64,000 bases of DNA from an uncultured Eggerthellaceae bacterium (GTDB lineage Bacteria; Actinomycetota; Coriobacteriia; Coriobacteriales; Eggerthellaceae), in assembly GCA_947650915.1 (NCBI GenBank), contig CANSWY010000008.1:1-64000 (forward strand), written 5' to 3'. The translations under genes were made by a program, and so were the position numbers. Below the pieces are notes generated by a model. That model searched no databases. It was given only the letters and a program-made list of their open reading frames with translations, and was not told the DNA's origin. Below are positions 1 through 8,969 of the stretch, one piece after another (positions within the stretch are counted from its first letter, which is position 1; every line of letters starts with the position of its first letter).

Positions 1-25
1 CTTTCAGTGCTGGCTCGCTGTTCCT

Positions 26-100
26 ATGTGCGATTTGGGACGTCCCTTTTGCACATCTGGCTGTCTCGCGGGTACGATTTGGGACAGCTCTTTTGCACAT
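26..100. repeat. Nested palindromic element (cut by window edge)
   Basis: Inner right unit at 26-56 and outer right unit at 71-100, with the loop tail CTTTCAGTGCTGGCTCGCTG at the window edge. The left arm lies outside the window. The unit, used throughout this annotation, reads TGTGCAAAAGGGACG followed by TTCCAAATTGCACA in left arms and its reverse complement in right arms. Confidence 0.9.
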
Positions 101-116
101 CAGGCAATCTTGTGGG

Positions 117-776
117 TCAGCGAGCCAGGGAGAGGAGTTGTTCAGGGCGTTCGACGTACATATCCGGTTCGACGTCCTGTTCAGCGAAGTCCTCCTTGGG
201 ATGGTAGCCCCAGAGCACGGCCACCGCGTAGGTGCCCGCGTTGCGCGCGGCCTTGATGTCCCCCGGAGAATCGCCCACGTACACCGTGTCCTCCGGTGCC
301 GTCTTCAGCATCTTCATGGCCTGTTGCAGCCCCGTCGGGTCCGGCTTGCGCGGGATGAGCGCGCTTTCGCCGTACATGACGGATGCCTTTTCCGGCAGGC
401 AGATGCTCATGATCTGGTCCACGCCCGCCTGCAGCTTGTTCGACACCACGCCCACGCCGCAGCCGCGCTCCCGCAGCTGGTCCAGCAGCTCCGGGATGCC
501 GGAGTAGGGCTTCGTGTGATGATAATACTCGTGGAAATGCGCGTTCCAGAGATCCATGGCGCGCTCTTGCAGCTCCGGTGACGCGTCGTCCGGCAGCGCC
601 AGGTAGATGAGCCGGCGAACGCCGCCGCCCACGAATGAGAGGATCTCTTCCGGCGTGCGCGTAGGGCAGTCCACCTGCTCCAGCACCCAGTTGGTGAGCA
701 GCACCAGGTCAGGCACGGTGTCCAGCAGCGTGCCGTCAAGATCGAAGATGAACGTGTCGAACGTGCGCTGGGACAT
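117..776 (-). CDS. HAD-superfamily phosphatase, phosphoglycolate phosphatase-like
   Basis: A 219-residue soluble hydrolase of the haloacid dehalogenase superfamily. Motif I is FDLDGT, with predicted nucleophile Asp12 and acid/base Asp14. Motif II is VVSNK, motif III is the Lys of RKPDP, and motif IV is VGDSPGDIKAA. An alpha-helical cap between motifs I and II fits the Gph/PGP-like subfamily. I chose ATG 776 because AAAGGA precedes it by about 5 nt and the protein then starts 10 residues before motif I; an in-frame ATG 66 nt upstream lacks a ribosome site. It probably dephosphorylates a small metabolite, but the substrate (2-phosphoglycolate, a nucleotide or a sugar phosphate) cannot be read from the motifs. 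It is a single-gene unit with palindromic repeats on both sides. Confidence 0.88.
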   Translation of the reverse strand: MSQRTFDTFIFDLDGTLLDTVPDLVLLTNWVLEQVDCPTRTPEEILSFVGGGVRRLIYLALPDDASPELQERAMDLWNAHFHEYYHHTKPYSGIPELLDQLRERGCGVGVVSNKLQAGVDQIMSICLPEKASVMYGESALIPRKPDPTGLQQAMKMLKTAPEDTVYVGDSPGDIKAARNAGTYAVAVLWGYHPKEDFAEQDVEPDMYVERPEQLLSLAR

Positions 777-876
777 GGGAATCCTTTCGTCGGATGCGGG
801 CATCGTAGCACAGGCGCGCGCTGGGGCTGTGGCGAACGGCATGAGCGAAAGGCTTTCGTCATGAGGCGCTCATGGG

Positions 877-1015
877 TGTGCAAAAGGGACGTTCCAAATT
901 GCACATAGGAAAAGCCTTTCAGTGCTGGCTCGCTGTTCCTATGTGCGATTTGGGACGTCCCTTTTGCACATCAGGCAACCTTGCGGGTGCAATTTGGGAC
1001 GTCCCTTTTGTACAT
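877..1015. repeat. Nested palindromic element
   Basis: Inner left unit 877-906, loop AGGAAAAGCCTTTCAGTGCT (forward orientation), inner right unit 941-971, spacer CAGGCAACCTTGCGG, outer right unit 987-1015. It ends 11 bp from the stop of the symporter gene. Confidence 0.95.
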
Positions 1016-1026
1016 TCGGGGGCGGG

Positions 1027-2664
1027 TCAGGAGGAGCGGACGGTGTCGATGGCCTCCTGCACGGCTGGCGCGATCCCTTCGCGAGCGCCGTCGGCAGCGC
1101 TGCCCGGCACGGGTTCGCCCGCCGCCTCTTCGCGGGCGATCTGTTCTTCGAACGCACGGTCAGTCGCAGACAAACGGGAGGGCGGCTCCAGCGGGAATTC
1201 CTCAGAAGGCGTGAACAGCGAAACCACCGGCACGATGATCAGCGACAAGATCATGCACAGCGCGCCGCAGTTGATGGGGCTGGCGATCAGCGGCGTGCCC
1301 GCGAAGCCCATGCCCATGTTCACCGCCGTGAGCCCCACGCCCACGATGAACGAACACCACACGGCCGCCTTCGACACGCGCTTCTTGTACAGGCCCCAGA
1401 GGAACGGCCCCAGGAACGCGCCGGCCAGCGCGCCCCAGGAGTAGCCCATGAGCTGCGCGATGAACACGATGGATGAATGGTATTGCAACAGCGCGATGAG
1501 CGCCGAGATGATGATGAACACCACCAGCAGCGCGCGCATGCTGACCAGCTGTTTCTTCTCGTCCATGTCCTTCACGAAGTTGCCTTTGATCAGGTCGATG
1601 GTCAGCGTGGAGGACGACGTCAGCACCAGCGAAGACAGCGTGGACATGGACGCGGACAGCACCAGCACGATCACCAGGCCGATCAGCACATCCGGCAGGG
1701 TGGACAGCATGGTAGGGATCACCGAATCGTAGATGGGCGTGCCGTTCGCCGCGTATTCGATCTGCCCCTGGTACAGGCGCCCGAAGCCACCCAGGAAGTA
1801 CGAACCGCCAGCCACCACGAACGCGAAGACGGTGGAGATGATGGCGCCCTGCTTCACCGCCGGGCCGCTCTTGATGGCGTAGAACTTCTGCACCATCTGC
1901 GGCAGGCCCCACGTGCCCAGGCTGGTGAGGACCACCACGCCCAGCAGGTTGAACAAATCCGGGCCGAAGAAGCTGACGAACGGCCCTTGCATGGCAGAGC
2001 CTTCAACGGGGATCTGCGACAGCTGCGTGATGGCTTCAGTAAAGCCGCCGTTCGACATGATCACCGCCACGATGACCGCCGTGATGCCCAACAGCATGAC
2101 GATGCCCTGGATGAAATCGTTCATGACCGTGGCCATGTAGCCGCCCACCACCACATAGATGCAGGTGATGATGGCCATGCCGATCACACACACGTCGTAG
2201 GGCAAGTCGAACGCCATGCCGAACAGGCGCGACAGGCCGTTGTACACAGAAGCGGTGTAGGGGATCAGGAAAACGAAGATGATGGCCGCCGCTGCGATGC
2301 GCAGCGCTTTGGACTGGTAGCGCTTGCCGAAGAACTCCGGCATGGTCTGCGCTCCCAGGCGGTGCGTGATCTCACGCGTGCGGGGACCTAAGATCCACCA
2401 GGCCAACAGGCTGCCCAGGATGGCGTTGCCGATGCCCGCCCAGGTGGCCGCGATGCCGTACTTGAAGCCAAATTGTCCGGCGTAGCCCACGAACACCACC
2501 GCGGAGAAGTAGCTGGTGCCGTAGGCGAACGCGCTCATCCACGGGCCCACCTTGCGGCCGCCCAGCACGAAGCCGTCCACGGTCTTCGTGGAGCGGTTGC
2601 AGTAGATGCCCACGCCCACCGCAACGGCGACGAACACGAACACGAGCAGGATCTTGGCGATCAT
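1027..2664 (-). CDS. Sodium:solute symporter (SSS family)
   Basis: A 545-residue integral membrane protein of the SSS/PutP-PanF family, normally about 13 transmembrane helices. It should couple inward Na+ movement to uptake of an organic solute. The N-terminal region VDGFVLGGRKVGPWMSAF and the following GTSYFSA stretch match the family signature around TM1-2. The C-terminal 60 residues are a hydrophilic, acidic cytoplasmic tail. ATG 2664 is preceded by AAGGA at 7 nt; longer readings upstream only translate palindromic repeat. The substrate (proline, pantothenate, another carboxylate) cannot be assigned. It is a single-gene unit divergent from the gene at 3061. Confidence 0.9.
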   Translation of the reverse strand: MIAKILLVFVFVAVAVGVGIYCNRSTKTVDGFVLGGRKVGPWMSAFAYGTSYFSAVVFVGYAGQFGFKYGIAATWAGIGNAILGSLLAWWILGPRTREITHRLGAQTMPEFFGKRYQSKALRIAAAAIIFVFLIPYTASVYNGLSRLFGMAFDLPYDVCVIGMAIITCIYVVVGGYMATVMNDFIQGIVMLLGITAVIVAVIMSNGGFTEAITQLSQIPVEGSAMQGPFVSFFGPDLFNLLGVVVLTSLGTWGLPQMVQKFYAIKSGPAVKQGAIISTVFAFVVAGGSYFLGGFGRLYQGQIEYAANGTPIYDSVIPTMLSTLPDVLIGLVIVLVLSASMSTLSSLVLTSSSTLTIDLIKGNFVKDMDEKKQLVSMRALLVVFIIISALIALLQYHSSIVFIAQLMGYSWGALAGAFLGPFLWGLYKKRVSKAAVWCSFIVGVGLTAVNMGMGFAGTPLIASPINCGALCMILSLIIVPVVSLFTPSEEFPLEPPSRLSATDRAFEEQIAREEAAGEPVPGSAADGAREGIAPAVQEAIDTVRSS

Positions 2665-2827
2665 CGGGATTCCTTCCTGGATTGCTTGTCTGCCGAACGC
2701 GCCGCAGCGCAGCGGGTTCGGGGTGCCCATTTTCGTGCGACTTGCCGCGCTGGCCGGAACGTTTGCGGGCGAAGGGCGCGATTTCCCCGTGAACGCGCAG
2801 ACCAAGGGCAAGAGGAGGCGTTTCCTG

Positions 2828-2971
2828 ATGTGCAAAAGGGACGTTCCAAATTGCACATAGAAAAAGAGATCGAGCACTGAAAGACTCATCCTATGTGCAG
2901 TTTGGGACGTCCCTTTTGCACATCCGTTTCGGCCTCTGCTATGTGCAATTTGGGACGTCCCTTTTGCACAT
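2828..2971. repeat. Nested palindromic element
   Basis: Units at 2828-2858, 2893-2923 and 2941-2971; the loop is in reverse orientation (AGCACTGAAAG). The spacer before the third unit is atypical, and a truncated fourth unit follows to about 2995. Confidence 0.92.
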
Positions 2972-3060
2972 CAGGCTATCTTGCGGGTGCGGTCTGGAGA
3001 GGAGCGTTCGGGGTGTTCGCACGTGATATATTGCTGGGCACGTGAGATGGGAGGGCGAGC

Positions 3061-4329
3061 GTGCGCATCGGCCGCAGCAAGACCGGCGCAGCCGGACACA
3101 TCAAGAAGAACACGCAGGGCACATCGAACGAGATCTCGTTCTCCGTCCTGGACAGCATGAAAGGCCCGGACGAAGAGGACGACGGCACCTCGCCGCTGGG
3201 CCGCATCTCGCTGTTCACCCTGGGGCCGAAGCGGCCCGCTAGCACGCCTTCCAAGGAACCGTCGCTCCCGGGAAAGCCCGCGGGCGGCGGGCGGAGCAGC
3301 GGCCGTCCGAAAGCGCGCGGCACTGCGTGGAAGCCGCCTTCGGGCGAAGTGAAGGAGCGCCGCAAGCACCGCAAGCGCAACAAGCGGCTGGCCCTTGCGT
3401 TCGTCGGCGCGCTGTGCGCGGTGGGCCTTGTGTTCGGCGGCATCGTGGCCGTGGGGCGCTATCAACAGATGCAAGAGCGCGCTCAGACGCTGGACGGCCA
3501 GATTGAAAGCGTTCGCGAACAGTACGGGGCGGTGGAGCCATTCCTCACGCTGGTGGAGACCACGCTGCAGATGCCGCTGGCCGAGGTGGACGCGGCAGCG
3601 CTGGATGCGCAGGTGGTGAACTGGGACGCGCAGCAGCAGAGCATCGCGACGAAGCTGCGCGCCACCAAGACATCGCTGGAGCGCCTGGAGGAGCAGCTGA
3701 CCGGAGCGGATGCGGAGCGTGCGAACAGCGCCATCGCCGTGGTGAACGCCGCCACGAAAGCCGCGGAGGCGGGGCGCGCGGCGCTGACGGAGGTGCTGGG
3801 AGCCGCGAAGGCGAACGCGCGGGCGCAAGCGTTCACGGAGAATGCGGTGGCGGGCGACTCGGACGCGCGCGCGGCAGCGGCCATCCCGTTGACGGACGCG
3901 GCAGCGGCGGAGGCGGCCATCAACCAGTCGAACGCGGCCATCGCGGATTTCGCAGCGGCGCGCGACGCGGTGCAGGCCCTGGTCTCTGACGCGGCAGGGC
4001 TGATAGACGGATCCGGAGCGTTCACAGAATCCGCCGCTGACCTGCTGAAGCCCTTCGCGGATTACGCGAACCTGCGCATCCAGGCGCAAGAGTGCGCCAT
4101 CCAAGCAGATGAGGGGTATCTCAACCGATCAAGCCAGCAGATTGCGGAGGCGAACGCCCAGTACAACGAACTGGAGCAACAGGCGGCGGAGCTGATCACC
4201 GAACAGCGCGGACGGTACCCCGTTGACATCCTGCAGCAAGCTTATGAGGCGGCGCTGCCGCAGAGTGAGAACGTGACCTCCTGGCAGACCGAATGGGGCC
4301 GCGCCAAGCAGGAGCTGTCCCAGCTCTGA
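3061..4329 (+). CDS. Single-pass membrane protein with coiled-coil ectodomain
   Basis: A 422-residue protein I do not recognise. Residues 1-108 are cytoplasmic, basic and Pro/Gly-rich, ending in a strongly positive stretch (KERRKHRKRNKR). A single transmembrane helix follows at about 110-132. The rest (133-422) is Ala/Glu/Gln-rich, low in aromatic residues, and predicted as long helices or coiled coil outside the membrane. Start is GTG 3061, with GGAGG about 8 nt upstream and a TATATT at about 3029 as a possible -10. The inside-positive rule places the C-terminal part outside. An envelope-spacing or cell-division role is possible, but nothing in the sequence proves it. Confidence 0.75.
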   Translation: MRIGRSKTGAAGHIKKNTQGTSNEISFSVLDSMKGPDEEDDGTSPLGRISLFTLGPKRPASTPSKEPSLPGKPAGGGRSSGRPKARGTAWKPPSGEVKERRKHRKRNKRLALAFVGALCAVGLVFGGIVAVGRYQQMQERAQTLDGQIESVREQYGAVEPFLTLVETTLQMPLAEVDAAALDAQVVNWDAQQQSIATKLRATKTSLERLEEQLTGADAERANSAIAVVNAATKAAEAGRAALTEVLGAAKANARAQAFTENAVAGDSDARAAAAIPLTDAAAAEAAINQSNAAIADFAAARDAVQALVSDAAGLIDGSGAFTESAADLLKPFADYANLRIQAQECAIQADEGYLNRSSQQIAEANAQYNELEQQAAELITEQRGRYPVDILQQAYEAALPQSENVTSWQTEWGRAKQELSQL

Positions 4330-4340
4330 ACGCGCGGGTG

Positions 4341-4496
4341 ATGTGCAAAAGGGACGTTCCAAATTGCACGAGGGGTGCGTTCCGGGATGTGCAAAAGGGA
4401 CGTTCCAAATTGCACATAGGAAAAGAGATCGAGCACTGAAAGACTCATCCTATGTGCAATTTGGGACGTCCCTTTTGCACATCCCTTTTGCACATC
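4341..4496. repeat. Nested palindromic element
   Basis: Outer left unit 4341-4370, inner left 4387-4417, reverse-orientation loop, inner right 4452-4482, then a fragment CCCTTTTGCACATC. It begins 12 bp after the upstream stop codon. Confidence 0.93.
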
Positions 4497-4500
4497 TGGG

Positions 4501-4535
4501 GATGATGCTCTTGAGACAAGGGCGCTGCGCGCGGT
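4501..4535 (+). other. Partial third copy of the multi-hairpin element
   Basis: GATGATGCTC and ACAAGGGCGCTGCGCGCG match the 5' part of the structured element at 12911 (CGATGCACCC, ATAAGGGCGCTACGCGCG) in the same place relative to a preceding palindromic element. Downstream of about 4535 the similarity is lost, so it looks like a decayed or truncated copy. The remaining stretch to 4594 holds nothing else I recognise. Confidence 0.45.
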
Positions 4536-4595
4536 TCTCGCGGGACGCGCACTTGCGAAGCGGGAGGGGTGCCCTCTGCACGAAAAGCCTCTGCC

Positions 4596-4745
4596 ATGTG
4601 CAAAAGGGACGTTCCAAATTGCACATAGGAAAAGTCTTTCAGTGCTGGCTCGCTGTTCCTATGTGCGATTTGGGACGTCCCTTTTGCACATCAGGCGGTT
4701 TCGCGGGTGTGATTTGGGACGTCCCCATGCGCGGTGGGGACGTCC
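4596..4745. repeat. Nested palindromic element
   Basis: Inner left 4596-4626, forward loop, inner right 4661-4691, spacer CAGGCGGTTTCGCGG, and a diverged outer right unit ending in GTCCCCATGCGC with a second GGGGACGTCCC palindrome. It ends 10 bp from the symporter stop. Confidence 0.92.
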
Positions 4746-4754
4746 CGTTGGGGG

Positions 4755-6212
4755 TCAGTGCTTCGCGTTGCGGGCGGCGCGTTCTTCGTCGGCAAGCTTT
4801 TCGGCGTGCACGTCCGTGGCGTGCTTGTCGTGTTTCGCGTTCGCAATGGTCAGAATGGACGCAGTCAGCGCGAACAGCGCGATGGCGTTCGGCAGCACCA
4901 TCAGCTGGTTGAACATATCGGCCATCTCCCACACCAGATCGTTGGACAAGAGCGATCCCAGGAAGATGAACACCAGCGCGATGATGGTGAACGGCAGCAC
5001 GGCTTTCTTGCCGAAGAGCCACTCCACATTCAGCTTGGCGAACAGATTCCAGGACAGGATGGTGGAGAACGCGAAGAACAGCAAGCAGATGGCCACGAAC
5101 CATGCGCCCAGGTTGTCGCCGAAGAACTGGCCGAACGCCAGCTGCGCGATGTTCGTCTTCGTCACCGTTTCCGCCGTGAGCGCGGCGTAATCGCCGGTGG
5201 CCAGCGTGCCGTCGCCCACGTACATGGTGGACAGCACCACCAGCGCCGTCATGGTGACCACCACGATGGTGTCGATGAACACGCCGATCATGGCCACCGT
5301 GCCCTGCTCATGCGGGCTGCGGACCTCCGCCAGCGCATGGGCGTGCGGCGTGGAACCCATGCCGGCTTCGTTGCTGAACAGACCGCGCTTCGCGCCCTGG
5401 CTGATGGCCGCAATGATGCCGAACGTGGCACCGCCCACCGTGGCCTCCGGGTTGAACGCGCATTCGAAGATGAGCGCGAACGTGGCCGGCAGCGCCGGGG
5501 CGTTCATGATGAGCACCACCAGCGAACCCACCACATACAGGATGGCCATGACCGGCACGATCTTCTCCGTCACGGCCGCCAAGCGCGCCACGCCGCCCAC
5601 GAACACGATCCCGGCCAGCGCCACCACAAGGATGCCGATGACCCAGGTGGGCACGCCGAACGCGTTGTTCATGGTCTCCGCGATGGAGTTGGATTGCACC
5701 ATGCAGCCCATGAAACCCAGCGCCAGGATGATGGCCACCGCGAAGAAGCCGGCCAGGAACTTGCCGCCCTTGCCGGTGAACGCCGTGGTGATGTAGTACA
5801 CCGGGCCGCCGTGGACAGCGCCGTCAGCATCCGTCACGCGCGTCTTCTGCGCCATGACCGCCTCAGCATAGTTGGTGGCCATGCCCAGAAGCGCGATGAT
5901 CCACATCCAGAAGATGGCCCCCGGGCCGCCCACGATGATGGCGCCGCACGCGCCCACGATGTTGCCCGTGCCCACTTGCGCGGCCACCGCCGTGGACAGC
6001 GCCTGGAACGACGTCATGGCGCCGCCCTGGTTGCCGCCGCGCAGGCTGAAGTCGCCGAAGAGGCGCCGCCAGCCCTCGCCGAAGCAACGGAACTGGATGA
6101 ACTTCGTGCGGATGGTGAACCAGATGCCCATCCCCAGCAGCAGGATGATGAGCACGTAATTCGACAGGTAGTTGTTGATGGTGGTGACGATGTTGAGCAG
6201 CGCTTCTTCCAC
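4755..6212 (-). CDS. Alanine/glycine:cation symporter (AGCS family)
   Basis: A 485-residue integral membrane protein of the AGCS family (AlsT/DagA type), which imports alanine or glycine with Na+ or H+. Family landmarks are GGNQGGAMTSFQALSTAVAA near residue 60, AQVGTGNIVG after it, and SNEAGMGSTPHAHA in the second half. About 10-11 hydrophobic helices are visible. GTG 6212 is chosen because AAAGGGAGG lies 5 nt upstream. A glycine riboswitch aptamer sits in the 5' leader, which suggests glycine is a substrate or signal for this carrier. It is a single-gene unit ended by a palindromic element. Confidence 0.93.
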   Translation of the reverse strand: MEEALLNIVTTINNYLSNYVLIILLLGMGIWFTIRTKFIQFRCFGEGWRRLFGDFSLRGGNQGGAMTSFQALSTAVAAQVGTGNIVGACGAIIVGGPGAIFWMWIIALLGMATNYAEAVMAQKTRVTDADGAVHGGPVYYITTAFTGKGGKFLAGFFAVAIILALGFMGCMVQSNSIAETMNNAFGVPTWVIGILVVALAGIVFVGGVARLAAVTEKIVPVMAILYVVGSLVVLIMNAPALPATFALIFECAFNPEATVGGATFGIIAAISQGAKRGLFSNEAGMGSTPHAHALAEVRSPHEQGTVAMIGVFIDTIVVVTMTALVVLSTMYVGDGTLATGDYAALTAETVTKTNIAQLAFGQFFGDNLGAWFVAICLLFFAFSTILSWNLFAKLNVEWLFGKKAVLPFTIIALVFIFLGSLLSNDLVWEMADMFNQLMVLPNAIALFALTASILTIANAKHDKHATDVHAEKLADEERAARNAKH

Positions 6213-6276
6213 GGTGCCTCCCTTTCTGGCCTCTTGCCGCAGAAAACTAGGGAGAGCTCCTCAATGGAAGCAGCTT

Positions 6277-6376
6277 CTCTGTCCGTTTGCCTGAGAGATT
6301 CAGCTGGCGTGCGCTCACGCTGGCGTGCGCGCAACCGGCCTTGCACCTTCGGCACTCATTCAAGAGTTCTCCAGAG
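6277..6376 (-). ncRNA. Glycine riboswitch aptamer
   Basis: Read on the minus strand, the leader contains the conserved blocks of the glycine aptamer in order: CTCTGGAGA, GTGCCGAAGGTGCAAGG, then CTGAATCTCTCAGGCAAA and CGGACAGAG. The terminal CTCTG and CAGAG close P1. The variable arm between the blocks is a GC-rich hairpin (GCGCACGCC...). Only one full aptamer is visible; a weak remnant may follow between it and the gene. About 65 nt separate the aptamer from the GTG of the symporter, room for an expression platform. Confidence 0.88.
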
Positions 6377-6527
6377 TTTTCTCGGCTTCCGGTCTGCGGG
6401 CGCGGGGCGCGCATTCCGAAAGCGTCATCGAATCAGTTGCGGGGGACATTATGAGGAAAGCTCGCCTGCAGGGCAAGCCCGTGCCGGGAAACGGCGCGAA
6501 CGGCAACATCGGGCTGCCCGCAGGGTG

Positions 6528-6765
6528 ATGTGCGAATGGGACGTTCCAAATTGCACGGGGGGTGCGTTCCGGGATGTGCGAAAGGGACGTTCCAAATCGC
6601 ACATAGGAAAAGAGCGCCAGCACTGAATGACTGTTCCTATGTGCAATTTGGGACGTCCCTTTTGCACATCAGGGGACTTCGCACTTCGTGGGTGCGGTTT
6701 GGGGCGGGGCTTTCGCACATCTGGCTGTCTCGCGGGTGCGGTTTGGGGCGGGGCTTTCGCACATC
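6528..6765. repeat. Nested palindromic element with extra outer units
   Basis: Outer left 6528-6557, inner left 6573-6603, reverse loop, inner right 6639-6669, then two diverged outer right units (6690-6720 and 6735-6764) that both carry TTTGGGGCGGGGCTTTCGC. These two share private mutations, so they probably arose by local duplication. Confidence 0.9.
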
Positions 6766-6779
6766 CCGGCGCGGCGCGC

Positions 6780-8300
6780 TCAGGCGCTGTGACCGCCGAT
6801 CTGCGCGTTGCGCTGGGCGGCTGTGGCGCCCTCCTGCAGGCTGGCCGCCTTCAGCACGGCGTTCTTCCCGAACCGTTCGCGGATGCCCAGCATGGCCTCT
6901 TGCAGCTTGCGTTCGCGCGCCAGATCTTCTTCAGGCACGGCACCTTCTTCCGCGAACAGCTGCAGCTGTTCATGTTCGGCCGCCTGCGCCAGCTCCTCTT
7001 CGGTGACCAGCTGCTCCGCCCCGATGGTGACCCGCCGCACCAGCAGACGTTCGTCCACCAGCGCGTCATACAGTTCTCGAACGGCATCCGCGATCAGCCG
7101 CCCCGAAGCCGTGGGGTGCGCAAACCGCTTCGTGCCGTGGGCGTGCTTCGGCACGCGCCGCCCGTAGCGGTCTTCGGCGGCCTCCACGTCAGAGAGGTCA
7201 TGCCCGCGGCCGGGCGCGAAGCTTTCGCGGTCATACCCCACCGTCAGCACGATGGCGCTGGCCGCCTGCCGCTTCGCCGTGAGATCCAACGCCAGCTGTT
7301 CGGCCATCTCCCACGCCACCAGCCGCGCCTGGCTGGGCAAGTACGCGCTGTGCAGCACCTGCCCGGACACCAAGCAGCGCGTCTGTGGGCGGTAGGCTTT
7401 GATGTCCGCCATGCCCACCGGTTCGATGCCCCAGGCGTGGTCGATCAGCAGTTCCGCGTTCTTGCCGAACAGGCTGAACAGCACGCCTTCGTTGAGCGCC
7501 TGGTGCGGCCGCCCCAAGGAAGCGCGCGCCACGTCCCCCATAGTGAACATGCCCCGGCTGGCCAGGCGTCGCGCGGTGCCGGGGCCCACGCGCCAGAAAT
7601 CCGTGATGGGCACATGCGTCCACAGCCGCCGCTGGTAGGCGTCTTCGTCCAGCTGCGCCACGCGCACGCCGTGCTCATCCGGTTCTTCGTGCTTCGCCAG
7701 CATGTCCATGGCCACTTTCGCCAGGTAGAGATTGGTGCCCACGCCCGCCGTGGCCGTGATGCCCGTTTCCTGGAAGATGGCGCGCACCACGCGTGACGCC
7801 AGCTGCCGCGCGCTCATGCCGTACGTGCGCAGGTAGCCGCCCACGTCCACGAAGACTTCGTCGATGGAGTAGACGTGGATGTCCTCCGGAGCGAAGAACC
7901 GCAAGTAGACCTGGTAGATGCGCGTGGAATAGTCCAGGTACAGGGCCATGCGCGGTTTGGCCACCTCATAATCCAGCGCCAGGCGCGGGTTCGCGCGCAC
8001 CTCTTCGTTGTTGGTGGAGGAGCCGGCGAATGCGGTCTCGTGCTGGCAGACGTCCAGCCGCAGCAGGCGTTCGCGGTTGACCTCCGCCACCCGCTGCACC
8101 ACTTCGAACAGGCGCGCGCGGCCGCTGATGCCGTAGGACTTGAGCGACGGCGAAACGGCCAGGCAGATGGTCTTTTCCGTGCGCGAAAGATCCGCCACCA
8201 CCAGGTTGGTGGTCAGCGGGTCCAACCCGCGTTCGCGGCATTCCACGGACGCGTAGAAGGACTTCAGATCAATGGCTATGTACCGGTAAGGCGAACCCAT
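6780..8300 (-). CDS. Y-family DNA polymerase (DinB/UmuC-like)
   Basis: A 506-residue translesion polymerase. The palm begins with AIDLKSFYASVE (Asp11, Glu20), and the catalytic pair is in YSIDEVFVDV (Asp147-Glu148). GVGTNLYLAKVAMDMLAKH and the helix-hairpin-helix FWRVGPGTARRLASRG follow, then the little-finger domain and an extra C-terminal helix. It is longer than E. coli DinB (351) and resembles the UvrX/YqjW-type polymerases of Gram-positives. Start ATG 8300 has no ribosome site; TATAAT lies exactly 6 nt before it, implying a leaderless mRNA. It should copy damaged templates. A YolD-like gene, its frequent partner elsewhere, lies about 11 kb away at 19569. Confidence 0.93.
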   Translation of the reverse strand: MGSPYRYIAIDLKSFYASVECRERGLDPLTTNLVVADLSRTEKTICLAVSPSLKSYGISGRARLFEVVQRVAEVNRERLLRLDVCQHETAFAGSSTNNEEVRANPRLALDYEVAKPRMALYLDYSTRIYQVYLRFFAPEDIHVYSIDEVFVDVGGYLRTYGMSARQLASRVVRAIFQETGITATAGVGTNLYLAKVAMDMLAKHEEPDEHGVRVAQLDEDAYQRRLWTHVPITDFWRVGPGTARRLASRGMFTMGDVARASLGRPHQALNEGVLFSLFGKNAELLIDHAWGIEPVGMADIKAYRPQTRCLVSGQVLHSAYLPSQARLVAWEMAEQLALDLTAKRQAASAIVLTVGYDRESFAPGRGHDLSDVEAAEDRYGRRVPKHAHGTKRFAHPTASGRLIADAVRELYDALVDERLLVRRVTIGAEQLVTEEELAQAAEHEQLQLFAEEGAVPEEDLARERKLQEAMLGIRERFGKNAVLKAASLQEGATAAQRNAQIGGHSA

Positions 8301-8306
8301 GTTCGC

Positions 8307-8312
8307 ATTATA
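8307..8312 (-). promoter_or_regulatory. -10 box for leaderless transcript of Y-family polymerase
   Basis: TATAAT on the minus strand, then GCGAAC, then the ATG. A -10 six nt before the start codon places transcription initiation at or next to the A of ATG. The -35 region falls in palindromic repeat sequence and is poor. Confidence 0.6.
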
Positions 8313-8323
8313 ACTGCTGCAGG

Positions 8324-8505
8324 ATGTGCAAAAGGGACGTTCCAAATTGCACGGGGGGGTGGGCGATGTGCAAAAGGGACGTTCCAAATTGCACATAGGA
8401 ATAGAGATGACGCACCAGAGTGCGCAATCCTATGTGCAATTTGGGACGTCCCTTTTGCACATCAGGGGACTTCGCGGGTGCGGTTTGGGGCGGGGCTTTC
8501 GCACA
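8324..8505. repeat. Nested palindromic element
   Basis: Outer left 8324-8352, inner left 8365-8396, a different loop family (GACGCACCAGAGTGCGCAA), inner right 8432-8462, and outer right to 8505 with the diverged GGTTTGGGGCGGGG core. Confidence 0.92.
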
Positions 8506-8590
8506 GTTCGCTTACGGTGGGCCGCGCGCCGGCGAGGCGGGGCGTTCGGGGGATTAGCATCGGCCTGCAAACGGCGAACAGGAGGCCATC

Positions 8591-8947
8591 ATGACTGATG
8601 CCATCAAGACCATTGAGAGCGAACGCGTGGAAGAGGCGCAGGCGGAGAACGTCCCATTGGTGGACGTGCGGCCGGCGTCCATGTTCGATGCCGGGCACAT
8701 TCCCGGGGCGGTGAACGTGCCGCTGGTGGTGCCGGAGGACGGGTCCATGGTGCCGGACGACCAGCTGGTGGCCGCTGTCGAGGCGGCCGGCGTGCAACCC
8801 GGTGATGACGTGGTGCTGTACTGTCAGACCGGCCTGCACGCGGGGCTTGCGGCGGACACGCTGGCGAAGAGTGGGTTCACGGACGTGGAGCTGTATTCCG
8901 GCAGCATGAACGACTGGACGGCGAAAGGGCTGCCCACCGAACGCTGA
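8591..8947 (+). CDS. Rhodanese-like domain protein
   Basis: A 118-residue single-domain rhodanese. VPLVDVRPASMFDAGHIPGA is the family N-terminal motif, and the active-site loop YCQTGLHAG carries the persulfide-forming Cys78. It probably carries sulfane sulfur or acts as a thiol sulfurtransferase in the cytoplasm; there is no signal peptide. The start is preceded by AGGAGG at 5 nt, the strongest ribosome site in this part of the window. It is a single-gene unit, divergent from the Y-family polymerase. Confidence 0.93.
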   Translation: MTDAIKTIESERVEEAQAENVPLVDVRPASMFDAGHIPGAVNVPLVVPEDGSMVPDDQLVAAVEAAGVQPGDDVVLYCQTGLHAGLAADTLAKSGFTDVELYSGSMNDWTAKGLPTER

Positions 8948-8969
8948 CCGTCAGCGGTTGGTGCACGCA

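Noticed and set aside
872-1444. Open frames reading [23 protein letters not shown] or [11 protein letters not shown] (here and at many other clusters)
   Set aside because: They are translations of the palindromic units, which lack stops in five of six frames. The same peptides recur wherever the repeat occurs, with no ribosome site or conserved context. They also give false N-terminal extensions to several real genes, which I trimmed.
4734-6626. A 630-codon plus-strand frame opposite the AGCS symporter
   Set aside because: Shadow of the symporter; no domain, and composition is typical of antisense GC-rich DNA.
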